DNA from: Planctomycetota bacterium
GTDB lineage: Bacteria; Planctomycetota; Planctomycetia; Pirellulales; UBA1268
NCBI GenBank assembly: GCA_029978905.1
Contig: JAPOIM010000038.1
Location: 1 to 41,849 of the forward strand
Length of the DNA: 41,849 nt
Direction of reading: 5' to 3'
Shown piece by piece: positions 33,809 through 41,735 of the stretch (positions within the stretch are counted from its first letter, which is position 1; each line of letters begins with the position of its first letter). The position numbers were made by a program, and so were the translations under genes. Below the pieces are notes generated by a model. The model searched no databases. It was given only the letters and a program-made list of their open reading frames with translations, and was not told the origin of the DNA.

Positions 33809-36211
33809 ATGCTGCAGGGGCTGGCGTGGTGTGCGGTGCTCATCACGTCTGCCTCGGCGTGGGCAGCAGAGCAGACGGACGACATCGATTTCGTGCACGA
33901 CATCGTGCCGCTGCTTGAGCAGCACTGTGGCGAGTGTCACCTCGGTGACGCACGTCAGGGTGGCTTCTCGATGAACACCCGCGACGACCTCGCGGCAGGT
34001 GGCGACTCGGGACTGGCAGGGCTCGTGGCCGGCAAGCCGGATGAGAGTGAACTTCTTCGCCGCATCACGAGCACCGATCCCGATGAGCGGATGCCCTCCG
34101 ACGGTGAACCACTGCCACCTGCAGCGATCGAGCGGCTGACTGCCTGGGTGGCAGCCGGCGGGACCTGGGAACCTGGTTTCGCCTTTCAGAGCACGCTCTG
34201 GGAGCCGCCACTTGCCCTGCAACCGGTGAACCTCCCCGATGCACTCCCCGGCCGCGACCATCCGCTTGACCGCGTGATCGATGCCGTGGCGCGCGAGCAG
34301 GGCCGCGAGCCCCTTCCCGCGGCTGACGACCGCCAGTTCATCCGCCGCGTCACGCTCGACCTGACCGGCCTGCTGCCGCCGCCGGACGAGGTCGAGGCCT
34401 ACGCGCACGATACGAGCCCAGGCAAACGCAACGCCCTCGTCGAGCGGCTGCTTGGTGAGGAGTTTGACGCACGGCTGCGGTACGCCGAGCACTGGCTGAC
34501 CTTTTGGAATGACCTGCTCCGCAACGACTACACCGGCACCGGCTTCATCACCGGGGGCCGCAAGCAGATCACCACCTGGCTGCACCAGGCGCTTGTGGAG
34601 AACATGCCCTACGACGAGTTTGTGCGTGAGCTGATTGCACCGAGCGACGCTTCGCGGGGCTTCATCGATGGCATCGTCTGGCGAGGCACGGTCAACTCCA
34701 GCCAGACCGTGCCAATCCAGTTTGCTCAAAACGTGGGGCAGACGTTCCTCGGCATCAACCTCAAGTGCGCGAGCTGCCACGACTCCTTCGTCGACCGCTG
34801 GACCCTCCAAGAAACCTACGACCTCGCCGCGGTGATGGCGAAGGAGCCTTTGGAACTGCACCGCTGTGACAAGGCGACAGGCGTGATGGCAAGTCCTGGC
34901 TGGATGTTTGAAGACCTTGGTCAGGTGGACCCAGCCGCGCCACCTGAGGAGCGGCTCGTGCAGCTGGCAGCCCTGATCACCCACCGCGACAACGGATGGC
35001 TCTCACGCAACCTCGCCAACCGCATCTGGGCTCGCCTGATGGGCCGCGGCATCGTGCATCCGGTCGATGCCCTCCGCACCGAACCGTGGAGCGAAGACCT
35101 GCTGGAACTGCTCGCGACCGATCTCGTGGAACATGACTGGGACATCAAGCATCTGCTCCGCACGATCTGCACGTCCGAGGCCTACGCCGCCATCACGCCT
35201 GCGTATGAGGGCACCGCCGAGAGCGGCGACCGGTTCGGGCCGCTTCCCAGGCGGCTGACGGCCGAGCAGTTTTTCGACAGCCTCTGGCAACTCACCGGCA
35301 CCGCCCCGGAAAAGCCTGATGGCGACGTGAACCGCATCGAGCAGCCGACCGCGGCGGGCAACCTTCCCGCTACAACCGCGTTGTGGGTCTGGTCCAATGC
35401 TGCCGCGGCTTCGCCACCCGGCGAGGCCCTCACCTTTCGCGTGCGGGTTCCGCTGTCCAAGCCGCTTGCACACGCGGCGGTTGTGATGACCGCCGACAAC
35501 GAAGCGACGCTCCGCGCGGGCAGCAACGACCTCGGCACCGCAACCGACTGGGGAGCACCCGTCGCGATCGTGGTCACGCCGCATCTCCATGCTGGCGACA
35601 ACGAACTGCGGATTCGGGCCATGAACGGTGAGGCCGGTGGCCCTGCGGCGCTGCGAGCCGAAGTGGTCCTCCACTTTGCCGATGGCACACACGAGCAGCT
35701 TGGCACGGGCGCGTCCTGGGAATGGTCCGCGACACCAGCCAACGAGCAGAGTTGGCAGCCGGCAGTGGTCATCGAATCACAGTCGATCTGGGAACGGGCG
35801 AATGCTGCCTTTGCGCAGCTGGTGGCAACGGCCGGCCAGGGTCAGCCCGCGATGGTGCGAGCCTCGCTCGTGAAATGCACGCCACTGATGGCTGCTCTCG
35901 GAAGGCCGAATCGAGATCAGGTGGTCACCAGCCGTCCCACTGACCTCACGACCCTCGAGGCCATCGAACTGGCCAACGAGCAGAGCCTTGCCGATCAGCT
36001 GGCCCAGGGAGGTGAGCGGATCCTTGCCGAGCAGGGGCCGACCGCCGACGCGATCGCCGAGTGGCTCTTCATGGCCGCCCTCAGCCGACCGCCGAGAAAA
36101 GCGGAACTCGCGGCCTGCCGCGACATTCTCGGAGACCAACCCACGAGCCAAACCGTTGCCGACTGCCTGTGGGCCATCCTGATGCTGCCCGAGTTTCAAC
36201 TGATTCGATGA
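33809..36211 (+). CDS. Planctomycete cytochrome c protein, DUF1549/DUF1553, with inserted jelly-roll domain
   Basis: An 800-residue exported protein. ATG 33809 follows the previous stop by four bases, has a GGAAGTAGG site, and gives a clean signal peptide; ATG 33782 would overlap by 23 bases. A PSCyt1-type cytochrome domain holds heme motif CGECH (40-44) and GGFSMN. A DUF1549 domain (about 155-365) includes a second motif CASCH (320-324). DUF1553 (about 385 onward) is interrupted at about 524-650 by a beta-rich domain that resembles the N-terminal domain of the preceding protein, then resumes (AALSRPPRKAELAACRDI). Such proteins are abundant in planctomycetes and are usually next to DUF1501 genes, as here; function is unproven. 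Confidence 0.88.
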   Translation: MLQGLAWCAVLITSASAWAAEQTDDIDFVHDIVPLLEQHCGECHLGDARQGGFSMNTRDDLAAGGDSGLAGLVAGKPDESELLRRITSTDPDERMPSDGEPLPPAAIERLTAWVAAGGTWEPGFAFQSTLWEPPLALQPVNLPDALPGRDHPLDRVIDAVAREQGREPLPAADDRQFIRRVTLDLTGLLPPPDEVEAYAHDTSPGKRNALVERLLGEEFDARLRYAEHWLTFWNDLLRNDYTGTGFITGGRKQITTWLHQALVENMPYDEFVRELIAPSDASRGFIDGIVWRGTVNSSQTVPIQFAQNVGQTFLGINLKCASCHDSFVDRWTLQETYDLAAVMAKEPLELHRCDKATGVMASPGWMFEDLGQVDPAAPPEERLVQLAALITHRDNGWLSRNLANRIWARLMGRGIVHPVDALRTEPWSEDLLELLATDLVEHDWDIKHLLRTICTSEAYAAITPAYEGTAESGDRFGPLPRRLTAEQFFDSLWQLTGTAPEKPDGDVNRIEQPTAAGNLPATTALWVWSNAAAASPPGEALTFRVRVPLSKPLAHAAVVMTADNEATLRAGSNDLGTATDWGAPVAIVVTPHLHAGDNELRIRAMNGEAGGPAALRAEVVLHFADGTHEQLGTGASWEWSATPANEQSWQPAVVIESQSIWERANAAFAQLVATAGQGQPAMVRASLVKCTPLMAALGRPNRDQVVTSRPTDLTTLEAIELANEQSLADQLAQGGERILAEQGPTADAIAEWLFMAALSRPPRKAELAACRDILGDQPTSQTVADCLWAILMLPEFQLIR

Positions 36212-36268
36212 ACCGAGCACCCCTTTCGCCGGATGTTTTTTCACGACTGACCCATGGAGCGTACCGCG

Positions 36269-37693
36269 ATGCGAAGCCGACGCGACCTGCTCAAGAGCCT
36301 TGCTGCCGCCTCCACCGCCACGCTGGCCCTGCCGGAGCCGCGTGCCTGGGCAGCGGCCGAAGGTCAGCCACTGGTGCACCCCGAAGCGAAAGCTGATGCG
36401 ATCATCCTGCTCTGGATGGGTGGCGGTATGGCCGCGCCCGACAACCTCGACCCCAAGCGGTACAAGCCGTTTGAAAAGGGGCTCGCGGTGGCGGATGTGA
36501 TCAGCACCTTTCCCGCGATTCCCACCGCCGTCGATGGCGTGCAGGTCTGCGACGGGCTGCAGGAGATCGCGAGCGTCCTCGACCGGGGCACGCTTATCCG
36601 CTCGCACGTGCAGCCAGACCTTGGCAGCATCCTCCACTCGCGGCACCAGTACCACTGGCATACCGGCTACGTGCCCCCGCAGACCGTCGCCGCGCCGCAC
36701 ATCGGCGCCTGGATCAGCCGGGTGCTCGGCCCCCGCAATCCGGTGATGCCCGCCTTCATCAACATCGGCCAGCGGCTTGAGGGGATCGGCGAGAACGAAG
36801 AGATCAAAGCGTTTACCACCGGGGGCTTCTTCGGCAGCGAGTTTGGACCGATGAATCTCCCCTACCCCGAGCAAGCCGCCGCCGCAGTGCGGCCACCCAA
36901 GGGGATGCAGGCCGACCGTTTCGCCTCCCGCTACAACCGCTTCCAGAAACTGCTCAAGGCGTCGCCCCACACCGAATACACGAGCGACTTCCATCAGCAG
37001 TCGATGCTTCGCAGCCTCGACAACGCCCACCGCCTGCTCTCGGCCAAAGAGCGAGCGGCGTTTGACATTTCGCTCGAGCCCCAAGACGTGCGGGAGCAGT
37101 ACGACACCGGCCGTTTTGGCCGCGGCTGTCTGCTCGCCCGAAGGCTGGTGGAACAGGGGGCCCGCTTCGTCGAGGTGACAACCGAGTACGTGCCCTTCCT
37201 CCACTGGGATACCCACGAACGGGGCCACGCCACTGTGGCGAGAATGCACGCGGAAATCGACCGCCCCATCGCCACGCTGATTCGCGACCTGGAAGCACGT
37301 GGCCTGCTCGACCGCACGCTGGTGGTGATCGCCAGCGAGTTTAGCCGCGACATGATCACCGAAGGTCAGCCAGGCTCAACCGCGAATGACCAAGCCAAGA
37401 GCCCGAAGGACTTTCTGCTCGAGCCCGCCCACTACGGCCAGCACCGCCACTTCACTGGCGGCTCGACCGTCGCCCTCTTCGGTGGCGGCGTGAAACGTGG
37501 CTTTGTGTATGGAAAAACCGCCGATGAGCGGCCCTGCATGGCGATCGAAAACCCGGTCACCGTGACCGATCTCCACGCCACCCTATTCACCGCCATGGGC
37601 GTCTCTCCGCGAACTGTCTACGACATTGAGAGCCGCCCCTTCTATGCCACCGAAGATGGTGAAGGACGTGCGGTGGAGGCGATTTTTAGTTAG
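36269..37693 (+). CDS. DUF1501 protein, Tat-exported
   Basis: A 474-residue protein of the DUF1501 family, related to the alkaline-phosphatase/sulfatase fold and a regular partner of DUF1549/DUF1553 genes. The twin-arginine signal SRRDLLKSLAAAS starts at residue 3 if ATG 36269 is used; a GGAG sits 10 bases upstream. ATG 36254 is also in frame. Family landmarks visible: ILLWMGGGMAAPDNLDPK, HSRHQYHWHTGY, FVEVTTEYVPFLHWDTHE, and TLVVIASEFSRD; the family's usual ...H...GG..V..FGGGVK segment is intact. It is probably cotranscribed with the preceding gene (57 bases apart). The enzymatic activity is unknown. Confidence 0.88.
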   Translation: MRSRRDLLKSLAAASTATLALPEPRAWAAAEGQPLVHPEAKADAIILLWMGGGMAAPDNLDPKRYKPFEKGLAVADVISTFPAIPTAVDGVQVCDGLQEIASVLDRGTLIRSHVQPDLGSILHSRHQYHWHTGYVPPQTVAAPHIGAWISRVLGPRNPVMPAFINIGQRLEGIGENEEIKAFTTGGFFGSEFGPMNLPYPEQAAAAVRPPKGMQADRFASRYNRFQKLLKASPHTEYTSDFHQQSMLRSLDNAHRLLSAKERAAFDISLEPQDVREQYDTGRFGRGCLLARRLVEQGARFVEVTTEYVPFLHWDTHERGHATVARMHAEIDRPIATLIRDLEARGLLDRTLVVIASEFSRDMITEGQPGSTANDQAKSPKDFLLEPAHYGQHRHFTGGSTVALFGGGVKRGFVYGKTADERPCMAIENPVTVTDLHATLFTAMGVSPRTVYDIESRPFYATEDGEGRAVEAIFS

Positions 37694-37813
37694 TCGCCCA
37701 CCCCGCTTGCCTTCGTGCGGCTCACGCGCGAAGAGTTGTCTGAAGGCACCAGGAAGGCCACGACAACCCTTGCCTCTCGCGCGTGAGGGGCGCACGCGGA
37801 AGCAGGTGTGGCG
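37694..37813. repeat. Large palindromic element between DUF1501 and BaeRF genes
   Basis: Nearly the whole 120 bases form one imperfect inverted repeat. It begins TCGCC and ends GGCGA, with a perfect 11-base core pair CTCACGCGCGA (37721-37731) and TCGCGCGTGAG (37777-37787). An inner pair is GTTGTC (37735-37740) with GACAAC (37762-37767), and outer arms match approximately. It begins at the base after the DUF1501 stop and ends at the ATG at 37814. It could be a mobile non-autonomous palindrome, a bidirectional terminator or an RNA structure. Confidence 0.6.
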
Positions 37814-37904
37814 ATGACTCCGACAGACGCGATCGCAGCGGCCGACGGCCCCCCTGCGAGCACTCGAACACGACCCCGACTTCTGGCAGCACACGCTCGA
37901 CGCC
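37814..37904 (+). other. Out-of-frame 5' end of BaeRF gene (apparent frameshift)
   Basis: ATG 37814 opens a short reading frame (MTPTDAIAAADGPP) that leads into a run of six C at 37849-37854. Omitting one C joins it to the downstream frame as ...AADGPLRALEHDPDFWQHTL..., which reads like the N-terminal part of the BaeRF protein. In the frame of the main gene, a stop occurs at 37815-37817. This is seen in the sequence; whether it is a sequencing error, mutation or switch is open. Confidence 0.55.
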
Positions 37905-38825
37905 TTGGCCGTGTTTGCCCAGGATGGCGAAGCCGTGCTGTTCCGCGTCGCCAGTTCCCTTCCCCAGCGCGTCGCGATGGACGAGCGGTTCTGCATCCTG
38001 CCGCTGATCCCGCTGGCCACCGCCGTGGAACGCTTCGACCTCTTGGCACTCACCGGCCGCACCGCGCGGATTTACACAGGGGCGCCTGAGGAACTCATGC
38101 CGGTCGACCTCGGGCCAGCTCTCCAGGGAAGTTCGGACGTGGTCGGTGAACTGCGCCGCGCGGACGTCATCGATGAGGACACGCTGGAGCCACACCGCGT
38201 GCGAGCCTCCAGCGGGGTGGCGCGGGCACTCCATGGTGGATTTCGTTCTCGGCAGGAAGACGTTGATGCCGACACCGAGCGGTTTTTCCGCGAAGTCGAC
38301 CACACGATCCTCGACCACATCTCACACGCCGACCGACGACCGCTGTTTGTGGTGGCCCTTGGGGAGCATGCGGCGGTCTTTCGGCACCTCTCCAAAAACC
38401 CCTTTTTGGAAGGCACCATCCCCCGCGATCCGTCCCGACTCACCGCCATGGAGCTGAGTCGTCTCGTGCAGCCTCTGCTCGCCGAGGCGCGGCAACAGCG
38501 CGCGGAGCGGCTCGTGGTGTCGTATGCCAAGAGCCTTGAGAAAGGCCTTGCCTCCGGCGATCCTGCGGAAATTGCCCGCATGGCGGTCGCTGGTCGCGTG
38601 GGCACGCTCCTGGTGGAAGCCGGCCGGGCTGAAGCGGGCTGCTTCAACCCCGCGACCGGCGAGATCGGCTGGAACGGCTGCACGGGCACCGACGTGTTGG
38701 CCAAGCGTACGGACCTGTTCACGGCGATCAGTGAAGCGGTGCTCCTCCACGACGGCGACGTGATCACGTTGCCTCGCATCCTGATGCCCAACGAAAACGG
38801 GATGGCCGCCATCGCTCGGTTCTGA
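37905..38825 (+). CDS. BaeRF-family (bacterial archaeo-eukaryotic release factor-like) protein, 5' frameshifted
   Basis: A 306-residue reading frame from TTG 37905 that resembles the BaeRF families, which share domains with eukaryotic release factor eRF1 and are suspected to act at stalled ribosomes. Recognisable parts: LAVFAQDGEAVLFRVASSL, ERFCILPLIPLATAVERFDL, DRRPLFVVALGEHAAVFRHL, and AVAGRVGTLLVEAGRAEAG near the C-terminus. The open frame extends upstream beyond 37905 without a good start, and joining it to ATG 37814 across one base in a C6 tract would give a 336-residue protein. GTG 37911 and ATG 37980 are other possible starts. Family assignment is by eye; I cannot say which BaeRF subgroup. 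Confidence 0.62.
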   Translation: MAVFAQDGEAVLFRVASSLPQRVAMDERFCILPLIPLATAVERFDLLALTGRTARIYTGAPEELMPVDLGPALQGSSDVVGELRRADVIDEDTLEPHRVRASSGVARALHGGFRSRQEDVDADTERFFREVDHTILDHISHADRRPLFVVALGEHAAVFRHLSKNPFLEGTIPRDPSRLTAMELSRLVQPLLAEARQQRAERLVVSYAKSLEKGLASGDPAEIARMAVAGRVGTLLVEAGRAEAGCFNPATGEIGWNGCTGTDVLAKRTDLFTAISEAVLLHDGDVITLPRILMPNENGMAAIARF

Positions 38826-38871
38826 AAGAGGTATCCTCGTGAGAGATTTTCCCTCTTTCCAAGATTGAGCG

Positions 38872-40059
38872 ATGCACGACGAAGCCGACCCCTCCGCTGC
38901 CATTTCCGAAGATCCTCTGTTTGCCACCTGCCCAGACCGCCGCGGGACCGGCGCCGAGAAATGGGACCAGTGGGCTGATGCCCGCACAGCCGATGGCCGA
39001 GAGATCCTGCCGGTGTGGGTGGCCGACATGGACCTTCGCTCCCCGCCGGAGGTGCTCGAAGCACTGCACGCCCGCGTCGACCACGGCGTGTTTGGCTACA
39101 CCGCCGACCCACCCGGTTTCGCCCCGGCGCTCGCGGATCACATGGCCCGCGTGCACGGCTGTGCGATTGACCCTGCCTGCGTGGTGGGCACCCCTGGCGT
39201 GGTGACCGGCCTTGGCCTGGCCGCTCGGTTGCTCACCGAGCCAGACGATGAAATCCTCACCTTCACGCCGATCTACCCACCATTCCTCTCGCTGCCCAAG
39301 GCAGCCGGACGCCGCAGCCTGCGGGTGCCGCTCGCCCGCCGTGAACAGACATGGGAAGTCGACTTCGATGCCTTGGAGCAGGCCGTCACTCCCAAGACGA
39401 AAATGCTCTGGCTGTGTCACCCGCAAAACCCGACCGGGATGGTGCACAGCCGCGAAGAACTCGGCCGGATCGCCGATTTTGCCGCCAGGCATGGGATCCG
39501 TGTGGTCAGTGACGAGATCTGGGCCGACCTGATTCTCGATGGCTCGCAGCATATGCCCTTCGCCAGCCTCGATCATCCCGCCGCAAAGGACGCCATCACG
39601 CTCGTCGCCCCCAGCAAAACCTGGAACATTGCGGGACTCGACTGTGCTGCGGCGATCCTGCCGGACCCAGCCATGAAGGCCCGTTGGCGGCCGTCGGGGG
39701 GAGGCCTTGTGCCCATGGTCAATCCTCTCGGCTATGCCGCCGCCGAGGCGGCATGGCGGTATGGCGACCCCTGGCGGCAAAAGTTGCTCGCGCTCCTGCG
39801 GCATCACATGCAGCTTGTCGGTGAGACGGTCGAGGAGATTCCCGGTCTGACCTGGCTTCCGCCCCGCGCCACCTACCTCGCGTGGATCGACTGCCGCGGA
39901 ACGGGCGTTGAAAACCCGCAAGCCGCCTGCGAAGCCGCGGGCCTCGGCACGTCCGACGGCCAAGGCTTCGCCGGAGCGGGATTTGTTCGCATCAACACGG
40001 CCTGCCCCACCACCATGCTTGTCGAAGCTTTACGACGACTTCACGACGCGTTTGCATGA
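38872..40059 (+). CDS. PLP-dependent aminotransferase, MalY/PatB cystathionine beta-lyase type
   Basis: A 395-residue fold-type I PLP enzyme. MalY/PatB hallmarks: a start with RRGTGAEKWD, the segment LPVWVADMDLRSPPEVLEAL, FGYTADPPGF, LCHPQNPTGMVHS, VSDEIWADLIL, and Schiff-base Lys in APSKTWNIAGLDCAAAIL. Members cleave the C-S bond of cystathionine or cysteine conjugates to give pyruvate, ammonia and a thiol; some act as regulators. A 7-base inverted repeat (AAAGAGG/CCTCTTT, 38825-38858) lies in the short gap before it. The gene ends 19 bases before the beta-helix gene. Confidence 0.9.
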   Translation: MHDEADPSAAISEDPLFATCPDRRGTGAEKWDQWADARTADGREILPVWVADMDLRSPPEVLEALHARVDHGVFGYTADPPGFAPALADHMARVHGCAIDPACVVGTPGVVTGLGLAARLLTEPDDEILTFTPIYPPFLSLPKAAGRRSLRVPLARREQTWEVDFDALEQAVTPKTKMLWLCHPQNPTGMVHSREELGRIADFAARHGIRVVSDEIWADLILDGSQHMPFASLDHPAAKDAITLVAPSKTWNIAGLDCAAAILPDPAMKARWRPSGGGLVPMVNPLGYAAAEAAWRYGDPWRQKLLALLRHHMQLVGETVEEIPGLTWLPPRATYLAWIDCRGTGVENPQAACEAAGLGTSDGQGFAGAGFVRINTACPTTMLVEALRRLHDAFA

Positions 40060-40078
40060 GGCCCTGGAGAACCGACGC

Positions 40079-41668
40079 ATGACCGGTCTCGTTCGTTTCC
40101 AAGCCGTAGTGCTCCTGCTTGCCCTCTCCCCTCCTTTGATCGCGGCCGAGCTCCGCGTCCCCGCCGATCACTCCACGATTCAGGAGGCGATTGATGCGGC
40201 CACTGCTGGCGACATCGTCTTGGTCGCTCGCGGCACATATCGGGAGCGCGTGCAGCTGCGCGCGGGCATCGTGCTGCGGAGCGAGGGCGACGACGCGATG
40301 GGAACCCTTGGCCTCCAACGCGCGGAGAGCACCATCATCGATGGCAGCGGGGGAGATGAAAACGCTCCGGGCGTCGCCATGGCCGAGGATGCCACGCTCG
40401 ATGGATTCACCATCACCGGCGTGGGCCGCTACGACGAAGACGCCTGGAATCAGCACTACGCCACCCGTGGTGACGAGCAGACCTACGACCGGATTGGCAA
40501 GCCGGGGGTGGCGGGGATCAGTGTGATCCGCATTGCTCACTGCACCGTTCGCAACAGCATCGTGCATCACGTGGGCTACACCGGGATCGTCACCATGGGG
40601 AGCGAAGAGATGCGAGTCGCACCCCATCTGCTAAACAACGTCTGCTACCGCAACATGGGTGGTGGGATCGGTGCGATGCTGCACTCCGCACCGGTCATTG
40701 AAGCCAACACCTGTTTCGAAAACTTCTACGCGGGCATCGGCCACGCCACGCAGGCGCAGCCCCTGGTGCTCAACAACATCTGCTATGGCAACATCCGAGC
40801 CGGCATTGGGATCAGTGAAAACGCGAAGCCCGTGGTACGGGGCAACCGCTGTTACCACAACCGCCGCGCGGGCATCGGCTGTCGCGACGGTGCCGCACCG
40901 TTGCTCGAAGACAATGACTGCTTTGAAAATGGGATGGCTGGGATCGGGTGCGATGGCAGCGGTGAGGTGACGATCCGCCACAACCGCTGCCTCGCCAACC
41001 AAGAGGCTGGGATTGGGATTCGCGGCGGGGGCAAGGCCCTCGTGATGGACAACGAATGCCGCGACAACGCCCTGGTTGGGATCGGCTTGGAAGAAGCCGC
41101 CTCGGCAGTGCTGACCCACAACACCTGCGCGGAAAACAAAACCGTTGGCATCGCCCTCCGCCGTCACTCGCAAGCCCTGATCCACCACAACACCCTCAGC
41201 CGTGAGGGGGGCATGCCACCGATGATCGCTGTGCTCGAGGGCTCCTCGGCCGTGATCCGGGAGAATGTCCTCAGCGGAGGGGGCGTGGCCGGCGTGCTGC
41301 TCAGTGGGGAAGCCACGGTCGCCGACAACACCTTCCACGGCAATGGTCCCCGGGAAACGGCTGTCCCCCCGAACTACGCCGTGTGGGTGCAGGAAGGTTC
41401 GCGTGTGACGTTCACCGACAATCAGGTTGACGGCTGGCGACACGGGCTTTTGGCCAGCAAAGCCGAGCGTGTGCGAGCGGATGGCAACACGATCCGCAAC
41501 TTCCGGGAGGCCGCGATCGTGATCACCGACTCCCAACTCCCCACCCACGCCACGGACAACCTCGCGCTCTCCGACGACGAAACCACCGAGTGCGTCCGCC
41601 TCAAGGGCCCACAGGGCGTTGTCTCGGGAAACATCCGCCGCGCCCCCGAAACCGCCCCCACCAACTAA
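40079..41668 (+). CDS. Secreted right-handed parallel beta-helix protein
   Basis: A 529-residue exported repeat protein. ATG 40079 has GGAG at a good distance and gives a signal peptide (VVLLLALSPPLIAA); an upstream frame from 39908 overlaps the aminotransferase and is rejected. The opening LRVPADHSTIQEAIDAATAGD is typical of the pectate-lyase/NosD-like (DUF1565) class. The centre consists of eight consecutive 23-residue coils of the form N-x-C-x-x-N-x-x-(A/V/G)-G-I-G, followed by degenerate coils to the end. Such proteins bind or cleave polysaccharides or act in surface structures. No clear catalytic residues can be picked out, so binding, lyase or epimerase roles are all possible. Confidence 0.85.
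   Translation: MTGLVRFQAVVLLLALSPPLIAAELRVPADHSTIQEAIDAATAGDIVLVARGTYRERVQLRAGIVLRSEGDDAMGTLGLQRAESTIIDGSGGDENAPGVAMAEDATLDGFTITGVGRYDEDAWNQHYATRGDEQTYDRIGKPGVAGISVIRIAHCTVRNSIVHHVGYTGIVTMGSEEMRVAPHLLNNVCYRNMGGGIGAMLHSAPVIEANTCFENFYAGIGHATQAQPLVLNNICYGNIRAGIGISENAKPVVRGNRCYHNRRAGIGCRDGAAPLLEDNDCFENGMAGIGCDGSGEVTIRHNRCLANQEAGIGIRGGGKALVMDNECRDNALVGIGLEEAASAVLTHNTCAENKTVGIALRRHSQALIHHNTLSREGGMPPMIAVLEGSSAVIRENVLSGGGVAGVLLSGEATVADNTFHGNGPRETAVPPNYAVWVQEGSRVTFTDNQVDGWRHGLLASKAERVRADGNTIRNFREAAIVITDSQLPTHATDNLALSDDETTECVRLKGPQGVVSGNIRRAPETAPTN
40637..41188 (+). repeat. Eight in-frame 69-base coding repeats (beta-helix coils)
   Basis: Eight units of exactly 23 codons, without insertion or deletion. 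Each begins N-V/T/I/R/D/E-C and has a second Asn at position 6, and G-I at positions 10-11. The eight starts read NVC, NTC, NIC, NRC, NDC, NRC, NEC, NTC. The DNA copies have diverged, so the constraint is on the protein. Confidence 0.85.
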
Positions 41669-41735
41669 GCAGCAGCGCCACCGTCATGCATTGCACGCGC
41701 TGAGACATGCCAAAGGCGGCGGTCCTTCAATCACC

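Noticed and set aside
35777-37249. 490-residue minus-strand open frame
   Set aside because: It is antisense to the DUF1553 and DUF1501 genes, with composition and repeats explained by the opposite-strand codons.
39908-40078. Upstream extension of the beta-helix gene
   Set aside because: It overlaps the aminotransferase coding region and would place the signal peptide internally.
40637-41188. Regular 69-base spacing considered as a CRISPR-like or satellite array
   Set aside because: The periodicity is exactly 23 codons in frame within a secreted protein and the DNA units are divergent, so it is protein repeat structure.
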